A DNA stretch of 27,426 bases from an uncultured Oscillibacter sp. (lineage in GTDB: Bacteria > Bacillota > Clostridia > Oscillospirales > Oscillospiraceae), in contig NZ_CAJUBK010000032.1 of assembly GCF_910584465.1 (NCBI RefSeq), forward strand, positions 1 to 27,426, given 5' to 3'. The notes under the pieces were generated by a model, which saw nothing but the letters and a program-made list of their open reading frames with translations, was not told the origin of the DNA and made no database searches. Below, one piece after another: positions 23,474-27,426 of the stretch. The position numbers and the translations under genes are program-made. Each line of letters starts with the position of its first letter. Position 1 is the stretch's first letter.

Positions 23474-23866
23474 TCATTTATTCCCGCACCGGGTCCGCCT
23501 TGCCTCGGCGGTCCAGGTCCAAAGGTCTTCGTCGAGCCCCTCCGGCCCCGGGAGGACCAGATGGTTGGTGAAGCGGCCCGGATAGGCCTCCACCGCCAGG
23601 ATCAGCCGGTCCGTCTCCAGGGGCCGGGAGAGGAACAGCGACAGCACCGCCCCGGGCGTGGGATGGCCCTTGACCCGGTTCCCCGGCAGGGTCAGGGCGC
23701 AGAAGGGCCGGGGGCCCCGGAGGCCCACCTGGGACTTCTGCGTGACGATCTGCGTGTCCGGCCAGCGCTCCAGCGCCCCCCGCAGGAAGGCCATGGCCCC
23801 CGGCAGGGCCGCCGGCTTTTGGGAGAGGAACGCCTCCGCCAGGCGCAGGGCCTCCAGGTCCGTCAC
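23474..23866 (-). CDS. DUF5655-like small protein
   Basis: Protein of 130 aa of unknown function. The C-terminal half has RPFCALTLPGNR near 53, then LSRPLETDRLILAVEAYPGRFTNHLVL and LDEDLWTWTAEA. This arrangement recalls the DUF5655 fold, a small domain found alone or joined to other domains; I hold the family name loosely. The GTG start at 23866 overlaps the coaW stop by four bases (GTGA), so it is translationally coupled. A longer frame extending to 24289 is rejected because it lies wholly within coaW in another frame. It sits between pantothenate kinase and the nucleotidyltransferase and probably shares their regulation. Confidence 0.75.
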   Translation of the reverse strand: MTDLEALRLAEAFLSQKPAALPGAMAFLRGALERWPDTQIVTQKSQVGLRGPRPFCALTLPGNRVKGHPTPGAVLSLFLSRPLETDRLILAVEAYPGRFTNHLVLPGPEGLDEDLWTWTAEARRTRCGNK

Positions 23867-24702
23867 GCCTCCGCCCTCTGCTCGAGGCTGTACAGCCCCG
23901 CGCCGATGGCCGTGGCGAAGGTGGCCCGCTCCGGGATGATGTAGCGGATGCCGTAGAGCCGCTGGAAATCCTCGAAGTTGGGCTTCGCCTGGGACAGCGT
24001 GGTGACGGAGCCGGTGAGGACCACGGTATCGCAGCCGCAGCACCGGCAGGCCAGCACCGTCATGGTGCCGATGGCCTGGAGCACCAGGTTCACCGCCCCG
24101 GCGGCGAGGTCCGCGGGCGCGGCGTCCTCCGCCAGGTTGCCGAAGTTGGCGGCGGTGAGGGTGGGGTCCAGGGTGGCGGCGGGGTCCGGGGAGATGTCCC
24201 GGATGGTCAGGTCGACCTTCCCCAGGTCGCCCTGCTCGGCCAGCTTCTTGATCTGGCCGAAGCGCTCCATGTCCACCAGCTTCCGGCACAGCCCGCCCAA
24301 GGTGCCGCCGCCGATGCCGCTGCCGCAGAGGTGGCGCACGCCTTTGCCCCGCTCGGCCCAGAGGAAGGCGGTGCCGGTGCCCATGGTGGCGACGACGGCC
24401 CTTTGCTGGCCGGACATGGCCAGGGCGCCGGTGCCGCTGGCGGAGAACTCGTCCACCTTGCAGGTGGGCAGGCCGTAGATGGCGCCGTCCACATGGGAGG
24501 CGCCCACGCCGGTGAGGACGACCCGGCCGATGTCGGCGAGGGCCAGCCCGTTCTTGGCGAGGTAGCTGCCGAAGGCGCCGTAGAGGCTGGTGAGGGGGTC
24601 TTCGGCTTGGACCCGGAGGGTGGAGAGGAGGGCGCCGCTATGGTCGAGGCCCACGATCTTGGTCGTGGTGCCGCCGATGTCGATGCCGAGGATGGTTTTC
24701 AT
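23863..24702 (-). CDS. coaW: Type II pantothenate kinase
   Basis: Phosphorylates pantothenate to 4'-phosphopantothenate, the first step of coenzyme A synthesis. The protein is 279 aa with the ASKHA fold: phosphate-1 loop GIDIGGTTTKIVG (6-18), DEFSA with E85 as likely general base, MGTGTAF (107-113) and SGIGGGTLGGLC (128-139). A short C-terminal FATAIGAGLY is as in staphylococcal and bacillar type II enzymes. These kinases are generally insensitive to CoA feedback. The ATG follows GGGAGG. It is the first of three genes and has a strong promoter just upstream. Confidence 0.92.
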   Translation of the reverse strand: MKTILGIDIGGTTTKIVGLDHSGALLSTLRVQAEDPLTSLYGAFGSYLAKNGLALADIGRVVLTGVGASHVDGAIYGLPTCKVDEFSASGTGALAMSGQQRAVVATMGTGTAFLWAERGKGVRHLCGSGIGGGTLGGLCRKLVDMERFGQIKKLAEQGDLGKVDLTIRDISPDPAATLDPTLTAANFGNLAEDAAPADLAAGAVNLVLQAIGTMTVLACRCCGCDTVVLTGSVTTLSQAKPNFEDFQRLYGIRYIIPERATFATAIGAGLYSLEQRAEA

Positions 24703-24736
24703 AGGTGGGACCTCCCGCGATCAGATTCTCCCTCCC

Positions 24737-24765
24737 ATTATGGGACAAACCGGGAGAAAAGTCAA
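24737..24765 (-). promoter_or_regulatory. Promoter of the coaW operon
   Basis: On the minus strand TTGACT (24765-24760) and CATAAT (24742-24737) are exactly 17 bases apart, about 35 bases before the coaW ATG. This is a near-consensus vegetative promoter, and no operator-like dyad is obvious around it. It implies steady expression. Confidence 0.75.
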
Positions 24766-24832
24766 CCAGACAAATGGGGCCCCTGCACACGTCCGGACGG
24801 ACCGGGGCCCGCCGGTCCCGATGGGGCGCGGC

Positions 24833-25060
24833 TCAGCGCCTCTGGGGATCGTCGGAGCGGCCCGCCAGGTAGTCCAGCGTCACGTCGAAGTAGTCCGCCA
24901 GGGCGGCGAGGGTGTTCACATGCGGATAGTCCACGCCGTGCTCGAACCGGCTTATGGCCGGCCGGGAAAGGCCGACCGCCTCGGCCAGGGCCCGGGCAGT
25001 CACGTTCCGTCCTGTCCGCAGCGCGACGAGGCGGGCTGAGAATTTTTCTTTGGAGAACAT
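24833..25060 (-). CDS. Small XRE-family helix-turn-helix regulator
   Basis: DNA-binding protein of 75 aa consisting almost wholly of one HTH_3 domain: VTARALAEAVGLSRPAISRFEHGVDYP, then LAALADYFDVTLDYLAGRSD. There is no extra effector domain. It probably represses its own promoter and perhaps the divergent gene. ATG 25060 is chosen because a GGGGG site lies about 7 bases before it; the in-frame ATG at 25078 would overlap the promoter. The four-half-site repeat at 25088-25110 is just upstream. Such minimal XRE proteins occur in prophages, integrative elements and addiction-type modules, and also as lone chromosomal repressors. Confidence 0.88.
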   Translation of the reverse strand: MFSKEKFSARLVALRTGRNVTARALAEAVGLSRPAISRFEHGVDYPHVNTLAALADYFDVTLDYLAGRSDDPQRR

Positions 25061-25082
25061 GGGGCACCCCCTTGACAAACAA

Positions 25083-25110
25083 ATGATACCTGTACCTGTA
25101 TAGGATAGGT
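25083..25110 (-). promoter_or_regulatory. XRE gene promoter with tandem inverted operator half-sites
   Basis: Bases 25088-25110 read ACCTGT-ACCTGT and then ATAGGA with an overlapping ATAGGT, the reverse complement of ACCTAT. This gives four ACCTRT-type half-sites, two in each direction. They lie next to a minus-strand TATCAT (25088-25083) about 23 bases before the XRE ATG. Autorepression by the XRE protein is the simplest reading. A plus-strand TTGACA at 25072-25077 lacks a good -10. Confidence 0.5.
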
Positions 25111-25220
25111 GCAGGAGAGGTAAGCAGAACTTACTCGTGCGGAGGAGGGAGCGGGGACAGCGTTCGGCAGGGATGCGGAGAGCGCAGGCGTCCCCAAGGC
25201 GGCCTCTCGAAAAATTTTTC

Positions 25221-25259
25221 TTGACTTTTTTGCCCGTACGTTATATTATTATCGTACGG
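25221..25259 (+). promoter_or_regulatory. RHH gene promoter with flanking inverted repeat
   Basis: TTGACT (25221-25226) and TATTAT (25244-25249) are 17 bases apart, a strong promoter. The -10 is enclosed by a perfect 7-bp inverted repeat, CCGTACG (25234-25240) and CGTACGG (25253-25259), with 12 bases between. Each arm holds the palindrome CGTACG. Occupation would block polymerase, as in the autoregulation typical of ribbon-helix-helix proteins. Confidence 0.75.
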
Positions 25260-25278
25260 ACAAAAAGGAGGTGCAACG

Positions 25279-25458
25279 ATGTCCCGGCCGAGAGGGCGGC
25301 CGCCCATAGACGATCCCAAAAGCGTTCGGTTCGAGATCCGGATGACAGAGGAGCAGGACAAAACGCTCCGTGAGTGTGCGGAAAGGCTCCAAGTGACCCG
25401 GACGGACGTGATCAACAAGGGCATCGCGATGGTCAAGGCCGCACTGGACGAAAAATAG
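25279..25458 (+). CDS. Ribbon-helix-helix (CopG/Arc-type) DNA-binding protein, 59 aa
   Basis: Very small protein. A basic, proline-rich arm (MSRPRGRPP) precedes a ribbon-helix-helix unit: strand SVRFEIRMT (residues 15-23), helix A EEQDKTLRECAERL, the turn LQVTRTD and helix B VINKGIAMVKAAL. These features match small CopG/Arc-type repressors, which dimerise through the strand and bind short palindromes. ATG 25279 follows AAGGAGG with 7 bases of spacing. It probably represses itself through the CGTACG repeats around its promoter. It lies beside a divergent XRE gene and a structured RNA segment. No toxin-like partner is evident. A mobile-element origin is possible but unproven. Confidence 0.85.
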   Translation: MSRPRGRPPIDDPKSVRFEIRMTEEQDKTLRECAERLQVTRTDVINKGIAMVKAALDEK

Positions 25459-25552
25459 GAACAGCCCGCCACACTTGAACCAAAGCCGCGAGCTGTCCCT
25501 ATCAACCACTCCCGAAGGCTTGGCAAATCCATTATGCCACATCCTCCGGGAG
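25457..25552 (+). ncRNA. Structured RNA segment between the RHH gene and the 77-aa gene
   Basis: Stem A pairs 25457-25465 with 25492-25500 (8 of 9) and begins within the RHH stop codon. Stem B pairs 25509-25518 with 25543-25552 (9 of 10). Stem C (TGGCA 25521-25525 with TGCCA 25535-25539) nests inside B. The next ribosome site starts 6 bases later. This could be a translational control element, a processing signal or part of a small mobile unit. I do not recognise an RNA family, so ncRNA is used loosely. Confidence 0.45.
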
Positions 25553-25570
25553 AAATCAAGGAGGATCTTT

Positions 25571-25804
25571 ATGGACATGGAGATCTTGATGGAGATCGAA
25601 GACATCCAGACGGAGCTGACGGGCGGCATCGGGCTGATCGCCGTGATCGCGGACGGCCTGGGCGCGTTCTCGCGGGACAGCTGCCTGTCCGGCGAGAGCC
25701 GGCGGCGGTATGTCGACGCGCTTTACGGGACCTTCGACGCGCTGTCCGCCGTGAACGGGAAGCTCCGGGAGCGGCTGGACCGCGCCAGGGAGGGCGCGTC
25801 CTGA
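25571..25804 (+). CDS. Small helical protein of unknown function, 77 aa
   Basis: Unrecognised. ATG 25571 follows a perfect AAGGAGG with 6 bases of spacing, which supports it over an upstream ATG at 25475 inside the structured RNA. The protein is acidic at the N-terminus (MDMEILMEIEDIQTE), has a short apolar run (GGIGLIAVIADGLGAF, about 18-33) too weak for a sure membrane span, and ends in a charged amphipathic helix (SAVNGKLRERLDRAREG). Predicted all-helical, perhaps dimeric. It is probably cotranscribed with the RHH gene. Nothing in the sequence shows its role. Confidence 0.65.
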   Translation: MDMEILMEIEDIQTELTGGIGLIAVIADGLGAFSRDSCLSGESRRRYVDALYGTFDALSAVNGKLRERLDRAREGAS

Positions 25805-25868
25805 CCGGCATTAGGGATTTTGGGCAGATCGTTTCAAATGACCCTCCATTTCTTATGCTATTTATGTA

Positions 25869-25897
25869 TTGCTTTCCAGAAAATGAACGATTATAAT
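25869..25897 (+). promoter_or_regulatory. Promoter of ppdK
   Basis: TTGCTT (25869-25874) and a perfect TATAAT (25892-25897) are 17 bases apart in an AT-rich segment. The start would be near 25904, giving a leader of about 75 bases. This is one of the strongest predicted promoters in the window, which fits a central-metabolism enzyme. Confidence 0.82.
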
Positions 25898-25910
25898 AGA
25901 AAGGCATTTA

Positions 25911-25924
25911 GGCAAACGTTTGCC
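25911..25924 (+). promoter_or_regulatory. LacI/GalR-type operator in the ppdK leader
   Basis: GGCAAACGTTTGCC is a perfect 14-base palindrome with the central CG typical of LacI/GalR-family operators, including CcpA-like sites. It lies about 7 to 20 bases after the predicted start point, so a bound repressor would act as a roadblock. No LacI-family gene is in the window, so the regulator acts from elsewhere. Confidence 0.7.
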
Positions 25925-25978
25925 AAACGGACGGCTGTCCGCCGCCCGGCAAGGGCAAAGAACAACGGAGGAATGAAA

Positions 25979-27426
<1,448 letters not shown>

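Noticed and set aside
23867..24289. N-terminal extension of the DUF5655-like protein
   Set aside because: It lies wholly inside coaW in another frame and is Gly/Arg/Pro-rich. The GTG overlapping the coaW stop is the likelier start.
25137..25373. A 78-codon plus-strand frame overlapping the RHH gene start
   Set aside because: It is out of frame with the RHH protein, spans its promoter and operator, and is Arg-rich without any motif.
25249..25629. Minus-strand frames opposite the RHH gene and the structured RNA
   Set aside because: They lack a ribosome site and share no motif with known families. The plus strand has a strong promoter, a ribosome site and a recognisable RHH protein.

Overview
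The window looks like a chromosomal segment of a GC-rich anaerobic Firmicute, most likely a gut Clostridia of the Oscillospiraceae type. This is an inference. It rests on strong AGGAGG ribosome sites before almost every gene, a type II pantothenate kinase, pyruvate phosphate dikinase, a YesM/YesN-style two-component pair, and promoters close to the vegetative consensus despite the high GC content. No rRNA, tRNA, transposase or CRISPR array was seen.

Layout. 1-1954 (+): the 3' part of a ribose/galactose-type (CUT2) sugar ABC ATPase and its permease. 2002-2222: a cluster of perfect hairpins. 2252-5647 (-): a large hybrid sensor kinase with two receiver domains. 6219-7151 (+): a 3-hydroxyacyl-CoA/L-gulonate dehydrogenase-family enzyme behind a long GC-rich leader. 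7254-11940 (-): a complete branched-chain-amino-acid-type (Liv) ABC importer. 12265-15652 (-): a YesN-like response regulator and a YesM-like kinase. 15934-19037 (-): a four-gene operon encoding a polyol-type zinc dehydrogenase, a DeoC-like aldolase, an AroE-like dehydrogenase and a small cupin. 19306-21113 (+): a split transketolase, divergent from that operon. 21417-22334 (-): an exported or membrane-anchored SGNH hydrolase. 22544-24702 (-): type II pantothenate kinase, a DUF5655-like protein and a nucleotidyltransferase. 24833-25804: a small XRE regulator divergent from a 59-aa ribbon-helix-helix protein, a structured RNA segment and a 77-aa helical protein. 25979-27426 (+): the N-terminal two thirds of a pyruvate phosphate dikinase gene, which runs off the window.

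How the genes may work together. The block 7254-21113 reads as one catabolic locus: a periplasmic-binding-protein importer, a membrane sensor with an AraC-type output regulator, two NAD(P)-dependent dehydrogenases, an aldolase, a cupin and a transketolase. The aldolase and the AroE-like enzyme both carry substitutions at substrate-binding positions. The locus may therefore break down a polyol, cyclitol or hydroaromatic acid that I cannot identify. This is the best candidate here for an undescribed pathway. The second point of interest is the small XRE/RHH/structured-RNA/77-aa module, with visible operator-like repeats, inserted just before ppdK.
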